Positions 1 through 9,421 of a DNA stretch of 64,000 nt are shown in pieces. Under the pieces are notes generated by a model. It saw nothing but the letters and a program-made list of their open reading frames with translations. It was not told the origin of the DNA and searched no databases. Positions within the stretch are counted from its first letter, which is position 1, and each line of letters begins with the position of its first letter. This stretch comes from an uncultured Pelagibacteraceae bacterium (lineage in GTDB: Bacteria; Pseudomonadota; Alphaproteobacteria; Pelagibacterales; Pelagibacteraceae). Location of the stretch: positions 1 to 64,000 of the forward strand of contig CACOGI010000002.1 in assembly GCA_902626725.1 (NCBI GenBank). The letters are read 5' to 3'. The position numbers and the translations under genes were made by a program.

Positions 1-1
1 A

Positions 2-1075
2 GTAGAAAATAGCTTCATAAATTATTTTAATAAAAAAACTGAAATTTACAAAGGAATGAAACTTATAGATGAAGAATTAGGTGGCACAACACCACTTGAA
101 GTTATTTTAAAATTTCCGAAAAAAGAAGAGTCAGAAACTGGTGAAGATGATGAATTTGAAAATTGGGGAGAGGAAGATGATCAAAATGATGAAAAATATT
201 GGTTTACAAAAGATAAGATAGATAGAATAGCATCTGTACATAATTATTTGGATAGTCTGCCTCAAATTGGAAAAGTTTTATCTTTTTCTTCAATTATTGA
301 TGTAGCAACAGTGTTAAATAATAATAAACCACTTGGTACTTTAGAAATGGGAGTGCTTTATTCAAAAATACCCGAAAGTATTAAAACAGAAATAATTGAT
401 CCATATATTTCAATTAAAGATAATGAAGCAAGAATAAATCTTAGAATAATTGATTCTCAAGAAAATTTAAGAAGAAATGAATTAATAAATAAAATTAACT
501 ATGATCTTCAGAATAAATTGGGTTTAGATGAAAAGGACTTTAAACTTGCTGGTGTTTTGATACTGTTTAATAATTTGCTTCAGAGTCTTTTCAAATCACA
601 AATTCTCACCTTGGGATTAGTGATGATTGGAATATTTGTAATGTTTTTAATCCTTTTTAAAAATATCAAACTTTCTTTGATAGGTGTGGTACCAAATTTT
701 ATAGCGGCTTTTTTTATTTTAGGAATTATAGGATTGCTTGGAATTCCATTAGATATGATGACAATTACAATAGCTGCAATTACTATTGGAATCGCAGTAG
801 ATAACAGTATTCACTACATTTATAGATTTAAGGAAGAATTTACCAATTCAAAAGATTACAATAAAACACTTGAGTTATGCCACTCGACAGTCGGAAGGGC
901 GATCTTAAACACCTCTATTACAATTGTTTTTGGCTTTTCAATTTTAGTTTTATCGAAATTCATTCCAACTATTTATTTTGGAATTTTTACTGGGCTTGCA
1001 ATGTTATTAGCAATGATTTCAGTCTTAACTTTGCTTCCATCTTTGATACTGTTAGTAAAACCTTTTGAAAAATAA
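2..1075 (+). CDS. RND/MMPL-family transporter, C-terminal part (5' truncated by window edge)
   Basis: Frame is open from position 2 upstream of the listed ATG; multi-TM C-terminus with GIAVDNSIHYIYRFKEE motif typical of RND/MMPL exporters. Confidence 0.8.
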   Translation, partial: VENSFINYFNKKTEIYKGMKLIDEELGGTTPLEVILKFPKKEESETGEDDEFENWGEEDDQNDEKYWFTKDKIDRIASVHNYLDSLPQIGKVLSFSSIIDVATVLNNNKPLGTLEMGVLYSKIPESIKTEIIDPYISIKDNEARINLRIIDSQENLRRNELINKINYDLQNKLGLDEKDFKLAGVLILFNNLLQSLFKSQILTLGLVMIGIFVMFLILFKNIKLSLIGVVPNFIAAFFILGIIGLLGIPLDMMTITIAAITIGIAVDNSIHYIYRFKEEFTNSKDYNKTLELCHSTVGRAILNTSITIVFGFSILVLSKFIPTIYFGIFTGLAMLLAMISVLTLLPSLILLVKPFEK

Positions 1076-1079
1076 TTAA

Positions 1080-1625
1080 ATGCTAGATGTTTTAATTGAT
1101 TTTTACTACAAGATTTCAATTATTGATCTAATATATATAATCATAACAACCCTCTCATTAATAAAATGTTATAAAAAAGGTTTTGTTCTTAGTATACTTT
1201 CAATCACTAAGTGGCTTCTTGCATATATTATAACATTAATAATATTTCCAAAAATTAAGCCATTCTTCAAAGATATAATTGATAATGAATATGTCCTTGA
1301 TATAGGGCTTGGAATTTCAATTTTTATAATTGTAATTTTTTTAGTTCTTATGATTAATAGAGGGATTAGTAGAGCAATTAGGTACACTGGTATCGGAGGT
1401 CTAGATACATTGTTTGGATTCTTTTTTGGATTTATTAGAGCCTACATTATCAGTGTATTGATATTTTCAGGCACACATATTGTCTATAATCATAGCAAAT
1501 GGCCAATAAATACAGATAAATCATACATCTTTCCATATTTAGAAAAAGGTAGTAATTATTTAATTAAAGAATTTCCAAATGAAAAAAAATATCAAGATTC
1601 TAAAGAAAAAATTGAAGAACTTTGA
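1080..1625 (+). CDS. cvpA: CvpA family membrane protein
   Basis: Four-TM protein with GGLDTLFGFFFGFIRAYI motif; immediately upstream of and overlapping purF, the classic cvpA-purF arrangement. Confidence 0.8.
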   Translation: MLDVLIDFYYKISIIDLIYIIITTLSLIKCYKKGFVLSILSITKWLLAYIITLIIFPKIKPFFKDIIDNEYVLDIGLGISIFIIVIFLVLMINRGISRAIRYTGIGGLDTLFGFFFGFIRAYIISVLIFSGTHIVYNHSKWPINTDKSYIFPYLEKGSNYLIKEFPNEKKYQDSKEKIEEL

Positions 1626-3060
1626 TCCTAAATTAAAGGAAGAATGTGGAATATTTGGCATTAGCAACGCTAAAGATGCCTCAGCTTTAACTGCATTAGG
1701 ACTTCATGCTCTTCAACATCGAGGACAAGAAGGTTGTGGGATAGTAACTTTTAATGGTGAACAATATTTTTCTGAAAAAAGATTTGGTTTGGTGGGTGAT
1801 AATTTTAATAAAGAAAAAATTTTAAAAAAACTGCAGGGTAATTATGCTATTGGACATAATCGATATAGCACTACAGGAGAAAATACTTTAAGAAATATCC
1901 AACCTTTTTTTGCAGATACAAATGCTGGCGGAATAGGTGTAGCTCACAATGGAAATTTAACAAACTCAATTTCATTAAGAAAAAAATTAGTAGAGGATGG
2001 TGCAATTTTTTATACAACTTCAGATACAGAGACGATTGTTCAATTAATTGCAAAATCTAAAAGAATAAAGACTATAGATAAAATTGTTGACGCTATTTTT
2101 CAAATTCAGGGTGGATACGCTTTAGTAATGCTTACTCAAAACTCCCTAGTTGGAGTTAGAGACCCATTTGGTATCAGACCCTTAGTTATAGGAAAATTAA
2201 AAAATAGTTATGTTTTAACGTCAGAAACATGTGCACTAGACATAATTGGTGCGAAATTTATTCGAGAAGTTCAAAATGGAGAAATCGTTTTAATTGAAAA
2301 CGATGAGTTAAAAAGTATTAAGCCTTTTCCAGAAAAAAAAGTTAGACCATGTGTTTTTGAGTACATTTACTTTGCAAGACCAGATAGTGTTCTTGATGGT
2401 AAAACTGCTTACGAACACAGAAAAAGTCTTGGCGCAGAACTAGCAAAAGAAAATGATATAGATGCTGATATTGTTGTACCAGTTCCTGACTCTGGAAATG
2501 CAGCAGCTTTAGGTTTTGCTCAACATCTTTCAATGAATTTTGAATTGGGCTTAGTGCGAAATCACTATGTGGGAAGAACTTTTATTGAACCAAGTCAAAA
2601 AATAAGAAGTTTAGGTGTAAAATTGAAATTAAATGCGAATAAATCAGCAATAAAGGATAAGAAAATAATTTTAATTGATGACTCCTTGGTTAGAGGAACA
2701 ACTTCGTATAAGATTGTCAAAATGTTATATGATGCTGGGGCAAAGGAAGTTCACGTTAAAATCGCGTGTCCAGAAATAAGATATCCTGATTTTTATGGAG
2801 TAGACACTCCTACCAAAAAAGAGTTGTTAGCTGCTAACAAAACAAATAAAGAAATTTGTGATTATATTGGTGCTAAATCATTAAAATTTTTATCTTTAGA
2901 GGGCATGTATAAAGCAATAGGTTTTGATAGAAGAAATGATATTTACCCTCAGTTGACTGATCATTATTTTACTGGAGATTACCCTGTTAAACCAATTGAT
3001 GAGCTAGGTGATAACAAAATAACCCAATTATCATTATTGAATAATACTTCAAACAATTAA
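1579..3060 (+). CDS. purF: Amidophosphoribosyltransferase
   Basis: ECGIFGI N-terminal nucleophile region, HRGQEGCGI, GHNRYSTTG, PRTase motif IILIDDSLVRGTTS. Confidence 0.96.
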   Translation: MKKNIKILKKKLKNFDPKLKEECGIFGISNAKDASALTALGLHALQHRGQEGCGIVTFNGEQYFSEKRFGLVGDNFNKEKILKKLQGNYAIGHNRYSTTGENTLRNIQPFFADTNAGGIGVAHNGNLTNSISLRKKLVEDGAIFYTTSDTETIVQLIAKSKRIKTIDKIVDAIFQIQGGYALVMLTQNSLVGVRDPFGIRPLVIGKLKNSYVLTSETCALDIIGAKFIREVQNGEIVLIENDELKSIKPFPEKKVRPCVFEYIYFARPDSVLDGKTAYEHRKSLGAELAKENDIDADIVVPVPDSGNAAALGFAQHLSMNFELGLVRNHYVGRTFIEPSQKIRSLGVKLKLNANKSAIKDKKIILIDDSLVRGTTSYKIVKMLYDAGAKEVHVKIACPEIRYPDFYGVDTPTKKELLAANKTNKEICDYIGAKSLKFLSLEGMYKAIGFDRRNDIYPQLTDHYFTGDYPVKPIDELGDNKITQLSLLNNTSNN

Positions 3061-3618
3061 ATGAAAACTGTCAAATTTACAGAGATGAAAAAAGGAACTA
3101 AAGAAGAATATCTTTTATTAGACGAATATGAGCAAGATTATATCAACAACACCGCTGATAGAATTTTAAAATTCATGAAGGGACTTACTTCAACATTAGA
3201 AGGTTATAAAATCACAAGACTTGAGCATTCTCTTCAAACAGCAACAAGAGCTTTTAAAGATAATGCCGATGAAGAGATGGTAGTCGCTGCTTTGCTTCAT
3301 GATATTGGTGATGAATTAGCTCCACTTAATCACTCAGAATATGCTGCTGCGGTGCTCAAACCATATGTAAGTGAAAAAACTCATTGGATAATTGAAAAAC
3401 ATGGCGAATTTCAAATGTATTATTATGCTCACCATTTAGGAAAAAATAAAAACCAAAGAGACAAATATAAAGATCATAAATACTTTGATGATGCTATTTA
3501 CTTTTGTGAAAAATGGGATCAAGCTTCATTTGATCCAGATTATAAAAGTATGACACTAGAGGAATTTGAACCTATGGTGAAAAGAATATTTTCTAGAAAA
3601 CCATATTCTTCACTTTAA
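3061..3618 (+). CDS. HD-domain protein, PhnZ-like (putative mixed-valent diiron oxygenase family)
   Basis: RLEHSLQTATRA...VVAALLHDIGDELAPLNHSEYAA...FCEKWDQASFDP organisation resembles PhnZ/TmpB-type HD proteins. Confidence 0.65.
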   Translation: MKTVKFTEMKKGTKEEYLLLDEYEQDYINNTADRILKFMKGLTSTLEGYKITRLEHSLQTATRAFKDNADEEMVVAALLHDIGDELAPLNHSEYAAAVLKPYVSEKTHWIIEKHGEFQMYYYAHHLGKNKNQRDKYKDHKYFDDAIYFCEKWDQASFDPDYKSMTLEEFEPMVKRIFSRKPYSSL

Positions 3619-3666
3619 ATTTTTTGATAAAATAATAACAAAAAAATTTGTAATCTTTATTAAAAT

Positions 3667-4527
3667 ATGAAAAATTTAACTGATCAGCAAAAAGGTTCCT
3701 TGCTTGCTTTTATTGCGGTAATGTTTATTACACCTGACTCTTTGCTAATAAGGTTATCAAATGTTGATACTTGGGGTTTAGTTTTTTACAGAGGTATTAT
3801 TCCATTTTTTACTGTTTTTTTCGGAATGCTTATTATTTATAAACTAAGTTTTTTTAAGATGTTGCTATCAAGTGGTTATCACGGAATTATTTACGTGATT
3901 ACCTTTAGTATAACAAACATTACATTTGTAGTTTCAATTCAAAACACAAATGTAGCTAATACTCTTGTCATGATAGCGACTGCACCAATGTTATCAGCTA
4001 TACTCGGTGCAATAATTTTAAAAGAAGCGCCAGATAAAAAAACATGGGTTTCTATAATTATTACTTTTTTAGCAATAATTTATATTTTTTTTGACTCTAT
4101 CAAATTAGGTAATTTTTATGGTGATATACTTGGATTTATAACTTCAGTAGGTCTCGCTGTAGGAGCGGTAACTATTCGCTCAGGTAAATCTAAAAATTTA
4201 GTACCTGCTGCCGTTATAGGTAAATTATTTGTTGCTTTTTTTGCTTTATTTTTTATTAAAAATTTTGCACTTGAAAATAATGACTTAATTATCGTTCCTT
4301 TAATGTGTGTTTTGTGTGTAGCAATACCTTTTGTGTTGGTAACTATTGCCCCTAGATTTATACCAGCAGCAGAAGTAAACCTATTTTTTTTACTTGAGAC
4401 AATCATAGGGCCAATTTGGGTCTGGATGATAATTAAAGAACAACCAAGTATTGAAACCCTTTTGGGTGGGATAGTTATAATTTCAACAATAGCAATTCAC
4501 TCATTTTTAAAGTTAAAAAATTCTTAG
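3667..4527 (+). CDS. EamA/DMT family transporter
   Basis: 10-TM hydrophobic profile with two EamA repeats (NTNVANTLVMIATAPMLSAILGAIILKE). Confidence 0.85.
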   Translation: MKNLTDQQKGSLLAFIAVMFITPDSLLIRLSNVDTWGLVFYRGIIPFFTVFFGMLIIYKLSFFKMLLSSGYHGIIYVITFSITNITFVVSIQNTNVANTLVMIATAPMLSAILGAIILKEAPDKKTWVSIIITFLAIIYIFFDSIKLGNFYGDILGFITSVGLAVGAVTIRSGKSKNLVPAAVIGKLFVAFFALFFIKNFALENNDLIIVPLMCVLCVAIPFVLVTIAPRFIPAAEVNLFFLLETIIGPIWVWMIIKEQPSIETLLGGIVIISTIAIHSFLKLKNS

Positions 4528-4584
4528 GCTTGTCACAATTAAGACTTGATTTAATAATACATCGCAAATAATTACATCAATTTT

Positions 4585-5868
4585 ATGAATAAAGTTTTAA
4601 AAAATTCTTGGGCTCTATTTTTGGGTATGGGATGTATAATGATGGCTTATGGCTTCCAAGGATCCCTTTTGGGAGTAAGAGCTGTACAAGAGGAATTTAG
4701 CCTTACTGCAACTGGATTTATGATGTCTGGATATTTTGTAGGATATTTTATTGGTGCAGCTACTATTCCAAATATAATTTCAAGAGTTGGTCATATCAGA
4801 GTTTTTGCTGCTTTTGCATCTCTAGCTTCACTAGTTATTTTGGTACACTCTATTTTAATACATCCATTTATTTGGTTTTTATTAAGAGTGCTAACTGGAG
4901 TAAGTATGGTTTGTATTTATACGGTTGCTGAGAGTTGGCTTAATGACCGATCAAGTAATAAAAATAGAGGAAGTGTTCTATCTATTTATATGGTTATACT
5001 TTATGGAACCATGGGTATTGGCATGTTTTTACTAAATTTTAGTAGCCCTAAAAATTTTGAACCTTTTATTTTAGTTTCAGTCATAACTTCAGCAGCTTTA
5101 ATTCCAATCTTGTTAACTAAAAAAAAACCTCCAACCTTTAAAAAGATCAAGGCGATGACACTCAAAGAACTTTATGACGCCTCTCCATTTGGAATTGTGA
5201 GCTCTTTTTTTTATGGAACAATTCAGGCAGCTTTATTTACTTTGTTGGCTGTTTATGCAACTTCAATGAATTTTACAATACTAGAAATATCAATTGTGAC
5301 TTTTCTTTTGGCTATTTCTGGAGCAGTCTCTCAATTTCCAGTTGGAAAAATATCTGATTTATATGATAGAAGAAAAGTAATAGTTTTTTCTACTTTCGGT
5401 GCTGCTGCTTTTGCAATATTAGCAATTTTAGTATCTAGACAAATGTACTTACCAGATGGACTTGCAACAAGCAAAACTTGGTTTTACATTTTTTTAATTC
5501 TTTTTTCATTTTGTAGTTTGCCGATGTTTTCTTTGATTTTAGCTCACACAAACGACTATATTCCTAAAGAAAAATTTGTTGCGGCAGGCGCAGGTCTTCA
5601 ATTTGTATTTGGCTTAGGAGCAATGAGTGGCCCATTTCTATGTTCTATATTTATGGATATAGTGGGTTCGAACGGATTTTTTATTTTTTTATTTTTCTTT
5701 CACTCAATAATTGGCTTATTTGGAATTTATAGAATGAAGGTGAGACAAACAGTAGATAATCCAGACTCTCAATTTGTCGCAATGCCGCAGACTATTACTC
5801 CTGCAGGTATTGAATTAAACCCTGTAACTGAACCTATAGAAGAACCTGAAAAAACTCAGGAAAAATAG
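4585..5868 (+). CDS. MFS transporter (YcaD-like)
   Basis: 12-TM protein; GKISDLYDRRKVIV MFS loop motif; AESWLNDRSSNKNRG. Confidence 0.85.
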   Translation: MNKVLKNSWALFLGMGCIMMAYGFQGSLLGVRAVQEEFSLTATGFMMSGYFVGYFIGAATIPNIISRVGHIRVFAAFASLASLVILVHSILIHPFIWFLLRVLTGVSMVCIYTVAESWLNDRSSNKNRGSVLSIYMVILYGTMGIGMFLLNFSSPKNFEPFILVSVITSAALIPILLTKKKPPTFKKIKAMTLKELYDASPFGIVSSFFYGTIQAALFTLLAVYATSMNFTILEISIVTFLLAISGAVSQFPVGKISDLYDRRKVIVFSTFGAAAFAILAILVSRQMYLPDGLATSKTWFYIFLILFSFCSLPMFSLILAHTNDYIPKEKFVAAGAGLQFVFGLGAMSGPFLCSIFMDIVGSNGFFIFLFFFHSIIGLFGIYRMKVRQTVDNPDSQFVAMPQTITPAGIELNPVTEPIEEPEKTQEK

Positions 5869-5987
5869 ATTTAAAAATAATTGAATATCGCTTTCAGGTT
5901 GAACTCAAAATAGTCACTCAAATAATTCTTTATTAAAATTTATATTGAAAAATTATTTATTCTCTAGTGAAATATAGAATTAATAAA

Positions 5988-6785
5988 ATGCCTCAAAAAC
6001 AAAAAAAAATTAAAAAATCAAAGAAAATAAGTTTTATCTTAAATAAGGTAATAGATGATTATAAAAAAAAACAAAAAAGTAACGAAAAAAAAGAGATTAA
6101 ATTAAGGGAAGAGTTTGTAAAAAAAGAAGCAAATAAAAATTTACAGAAAGAAAAAGAACTTAAAATTCGTGAAGATGAACTCAAAAGAAAAGAGGATCAA
6201 GTAAGAAAAAGAGATGATGATTTAAGGAAAAAAGATCAACAATTACGACAAAAAGATGATGATTTAAGACAAAAAGAAAAAGAAATAAGAATTAAAGATA
6301 AAGAATTTGAAAATAAAAATATGGAACTCCTTAATAGAGTTGATGAATTCAAATTAAAAGAAGTTGAACTAAATAACAAAGAAGATAAACAAAATAAATT
6401 GTTAAAAGAATTAAAAAAGAGAGAATCTGATTTACAACAAAGTATAGAAATACAAAATAAACGTGAACTAGATCTAAAAATCAGAGAAGAAGAGCAAAAG
6501 AAAAAAGATTTGAAAGAATTAAGAAAAAAACAAAGAGAACAAAAACAAAGAGAAGAAGAAGAAGCAAGACAAAAAGACCTAGAGGCTCAAAGAATTAAAG
6601 AATGGGAAGAAAAATTTGATGAAGAGCAAAGAATTAAACTTAAAGAAGAATTGATTAGAGAGGAAAAAATTGAACAAAGAGAAAAATTGAGAAGAGCAAT
6701 CAAAGAACAAGAAGATAAAACCCTTCAAGATGAACTATTCAACAGACTCGATGCTTTTGAAGTTAACGATACCAAAAAAAATTAA
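5988..6785 (+). CDS. Highly charged heptad-repeat helical protein
   Basis: K/E/R/D/Q-rich; about 17 consecutive 7-residue repeats x-x-[EDQ]-[LIVF]-x-x-[KR]; ATG at 5988 preferred over GTG at 5967. Confidence 0.75.
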   Translation: MPQKQKKIKKSKKISFILNKVIDDYKKKQKSNEKKEIKLREEFVKKEANKNLQKEKELKIREDELKRKEDQVRKRDDDLRKKDQQLRQKDDDLRQKEKEIRIKDKEFENKNMELLNRVDEFKLKEVELNNKEDKQNKLLKELKKRESDLQQSIEIQNKRELDLKIREEEQKKKDLKELRKKQREQKQREEEEARQKDLEAQRIKEWEEKFDEEQRIKLKEELIREEKIEQREKLRRAIKEQEDKTLQDELFNRLDAFEVNDTKKN

Positions 6786-6848
6786 TAAAAAAAATTTATT
6801 TTTAAAAAACACTCTGTTTACTTAAATCTTTAAGACAATAAATCTTAA

Positions 6849-7076
6849 ATGAATAAAGAAAATAAAATTAAGCTTTGGAAAATAATTCAACAAGCAGGCG
6901 ATTTTTTAAAAGGGCAATTACCTGATCACCCTTATCATCCAAAGGGTAGAAATCCGTACGCGCATGTTGCTTTGTGTGTAAGAGAAAAATTTAGTGCTAG
7001 TTATAAAGACATTCCAGATGAAAAATTTAATGAAGTTATAAAATTTATTGAGTTTTTAAAGCAAAATCCAAATTAA
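6849..7076 (+). CDS. Conserved small hypothetical protein (75 aa)
   Basis: Complete ORF between unrelated genes; HPKGRNPYAHVALCVREKF and YKDIPDEKFNEVIKFIEFL motifs, the latter reminiscent of phage ORF6C/P22AR C-terminal domains. Confidence 0.6.
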   Translation: MNKENKIKLWKIIQQAGDFLKGQLPDHPYHPKGRNPYAHVALCVREKFSASYKDIPDEKFNEVIKFIEFLKQNPN

Positions 7077-7077
7077 A

Positions 7078-8193
7078 TCATTGTTTTGGAAAATAATCCT
7101 TTAATTCCCCTTCTCTATACACATCTGCAGTACAACAATGCAAACCACCTCCAAAAGCATAAGCATCTCTTAACTCAATAGGAATTACTTCCATGCCAAG
7201 TTGATCAAGTTGGTCTGCTTGATATTTTTCACTTTTCTCCACACAAACAGTTTTGGGATCTAATACTAAAACATTCATAGATAACCAAACTGATGAATAA
7301 CACAATGCAGGTGGTTCATTATGAGCAGGTTGTGCAGCATCAACTATTTCCCATCCATTATTTTCAAATAATCGTCTTTGTTCTTTAGGTAATCTTCTTT
7401 GAGGATTGTTGATTATTAAACCTTCTTTAATTGGAGTAAAAGTTGCATCAATATGAATTGGATAAGGATCACCTGGAAAATTAACTGCATGCACTCTGTG
7501 ATTTTTATAATGTCTTTTAAGCCAATCAATGCCTTTTAAATTTGTTGTGAAACCATGTTGAACGACTAAATCTTTACCAAAACGCAATACATCTGCTGCA
7601 TCAAATAATGGTTCTTCCTCAGTTGTCACAAAAAATTTATCCTCTGTCCATTGTAGTCTTTTCTGAATACCTATCTTATCAGATAGATAATCCTTTCGAT
7701 AATCTGCATCAGTTAGTCTTGGTTTTGGAGCTGACTCATGTCTCATATTTGGATCAGAGTTATAATATTTTTGTAATAGGGGACGATAAGTTAGGTATTC
7801 AAACCATCTACATCTATAACTCATTGTTGCTTCTAAAATTTCATTTCCAACAGTTAGCAAAACATCTCTGGGTGGCATACAGCCAAACATTGTCTCAGCC
7901 TCCCAGTCTGGTGTTGAGGTTTTTTGGTTAAAATCTATAGGCGTGGGTCTATCCACTTTTATTCCTCGCTTTACTAATATATTAGAAAAATCATCTAATA
8001 ATTGATTTGCTTTATCAACTGTGTCTTTTGTTCTAGGACCAAATTTTCCTCTCATATCAGAGTCCTCTGGTACCTTTGCATCAAGAGCCGGCTCAGGTGC
8101 TGGTATGCATGTACCATCTGCCCTACCTACTATAACATGTTTAAGAGGATCCCATTCATTCCAACTATTTACAATTTTTTTTTGTTTGCTCAT
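7078..8193 (-). CDS. Glycine amidinotransferase (AGAT) family protein
   Basis: FDAADVLRFGKD, PIHIDATFTPI and GGGLHCCTADVYREG align with the Asp, His and Cys catalytic regions of AGAT; start taken at MSKQKK (8193), 1 nt after the creatinase stop. Confidence 0.88.
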   Translation of the reverse strand: MSKQKKIVNSWNEWDPLKHVIVGRADGTCIPAPEPALDAKVPEDSDMRGKFGPRTKDTVDKANQLLDDFSNILVKRGIKVDRPTPIDFNQKTSTPDWEAETMFGCMPPRDVLLTVGNEILEATMSYRCRWFEYLTYRPLLQKYYNSDPNMRHESAPKPRLTDADYRKDYLSDKIGIQKRLQWTEDKFFVTTEEEPLFDAADVLRFGKDLVVQHGFTTNLKGIDWLKRHYKNHRVHAVNFPGDPYPIHIDATFTPIKEGLIINNPQRRLPKEQRRLFENNGWEIVDAAQPAHNEPPALCYSSVWLSMNVLVLDPKTVCVEKSEKYQADQLDQLGMEVIPIELRDAYAFGGGLHCCTADVYREGELKDYFPKQ

Positions 8194-8194
8194 T

Positions 8195-9412
8195 TTAGCC
8201 TTCAATAATATTATGTTCAGGTCCAAATGGAAATTTGGTAATATTTTCTGCACTATCTTTACCAATTACTAAAATATCATGCTCTCTGTAACCACCAGCA
8301 CCTGGATTACCCTCAGGAATTAGTATCATTGGCTCCATTGATATTACCATATTTTCCTCTAAAATAGTGTCTATATCTTCTCTAAGCTCTAAACCAGACT
8401 CTCTTCCATAAAAATGGGATAGCATTCCAAAAGAGTGTCCATAACCAAAAGTCCTGTATTGTAAGTATCCTAATTCAGCAAAAAGCTCATTTAATTCATT
8501 ACAAATGTCTGAACATTTGACTCCTGGTTTTATGAGCTCTAACCCTCTTTTATGAACTTTTACATTAGCTTCCCAAGCTTTGAGAGATGCTTCACTGATT
8601 TGATTTAAAAAAAGAGTTCTTTCTAACGCTGTGTAATAACCTGAAATCATTGGAAAAGTATTTAAAGACATTATATCTCCGTTTTGCAAGGTTCGATTTG
8701 TTTTAGGGTTATGAGCTCCGTCAGTATTAATACCTGATTGAAACCAAACCCATGTATCCATATATTCTGCATCTGGATAAGTTTTGGCAATCTCTATTTC
8801 CATTTTATCTCTTCCTTTAATTGCAACCTCTAACTCTGTAGCTCCAACTTTTATATTCTTACAAATTTCCTCCCCACCAATATCAGCAATTCTAGCCCCA
8901 TTTTTAATAATTTGTATTTCCTCATTAGACTTTATCATTCTCAATTTCATTAATTCTTTAGAAATATCACTAAATACTGAAAATGAAAAAATAGAGCCAA
9001 CTTTTTCTCTAACATCTAAAGTAATATGATCGTTTTCAATGCCAATATTTTTAGGTGGGTCATCACTATCAACAACTGAAACTATTGCTTTTAAAAAATT
9101 ATCTCTTTTCCAATCTGTATAAATTACGTTGTCACAATGTGATCTGCGCCAAGGTTGGCTTGCATCTATGTTTGCTGAAATAGTCAAAATTTTATTTTGA
9201 GTTATAATACATCCATAAGGACGGCCAAAAGAACAATAAATAAAACCAGTATAATAAGCAACATTGTGCATTGAGGTTAAAATTAACATATCAAGATTTT
9301 TTCTATCCATTATTATTCTGAGTTTATCTAAACGCTGATTGTACTCTTTTTCTGAAAAAGGGAGCTTTGCTTTTATACCATTTTTTAATTTAAAAAAATC
9401 TGGCCGTTCCAT
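8195..9412 (-). CDS. Creatinase (creatine amidinohydrolase) family protein, M24 fold
   Basis: Very close match by eye to Pseudomonas creatinase: CSFGRPY, TISANIDASQPWRRS, YTDWKRDN, DTWVWFQSGINTDGAHNPKT, FPMISGYYTALERTLFL, YGHSFGMLSHFYGRESGLELREDIDT, GGYREHDIL. Confidence 0.9.
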   Translation of the reverse strand: MERPDFFKLKNGIKAKLPFSEKEYNQRLDKLRIIMDRKNLDMLILTSMHNVAYYTGFIYCSFGRPYGCIITQNKILTISANIDASQPWRRSHCDNVIYTDWKRDNFLKAIVSVVDSDDPPKNIGIENDHITLDVREKVGSIFSFSVFSDISKELMKLRMIKSNEEIQIIKNGARIADIGGEEICKNIKVGATELEVAIKGRDKMEIEIAKTYPDAEYMDTWVWFQSGINTDGAHNPKTNRTLQNGDIMSLNTFPMISGYYTALERTLFLNQISEASLKAWEANVKVHKRGLELIKPGVKCSDICNELNELFAELGYLQYRTFGYGHSFGMLSHFYGRESGLELREDIDTILEENMVISMEPMILIPEGNPGAGGYREHDILVIGKDSAENITKFPFGPEHNIIEG

Positions 9413-9421
9413 AAAAATTTA

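Noticed and set aside
877-1068. 63-aa ORF inside the RND gene
   Set aside because: Overlaps a clear coding frame; out-of-frame shadow ORF in AT-rich DNA
4116-4406. 96-aa minus-strand ORF opposite the EamA gene
   Set aside because: Antisense shadow ORF, no recognisable protein features; the same applies to the similar ORFs at 1169, 1871, 2342, 7608, 8021, 8784, 9474, 24722, 25243, 26521, 36629, 37482, 40596, 46600, 54592 and 56693
8194-8265. 24-codon N-terminal extension of the amidinotransferase
   Set aside because: Overlaps the creatinase 3' end; ATG at 8193 gives the expected family N-terminus and a 1-nt gap
8195-9412. Generic Xaa-Pro aminopeptidase
   Set aside because: Motifs match creatinase specifically along most of the length
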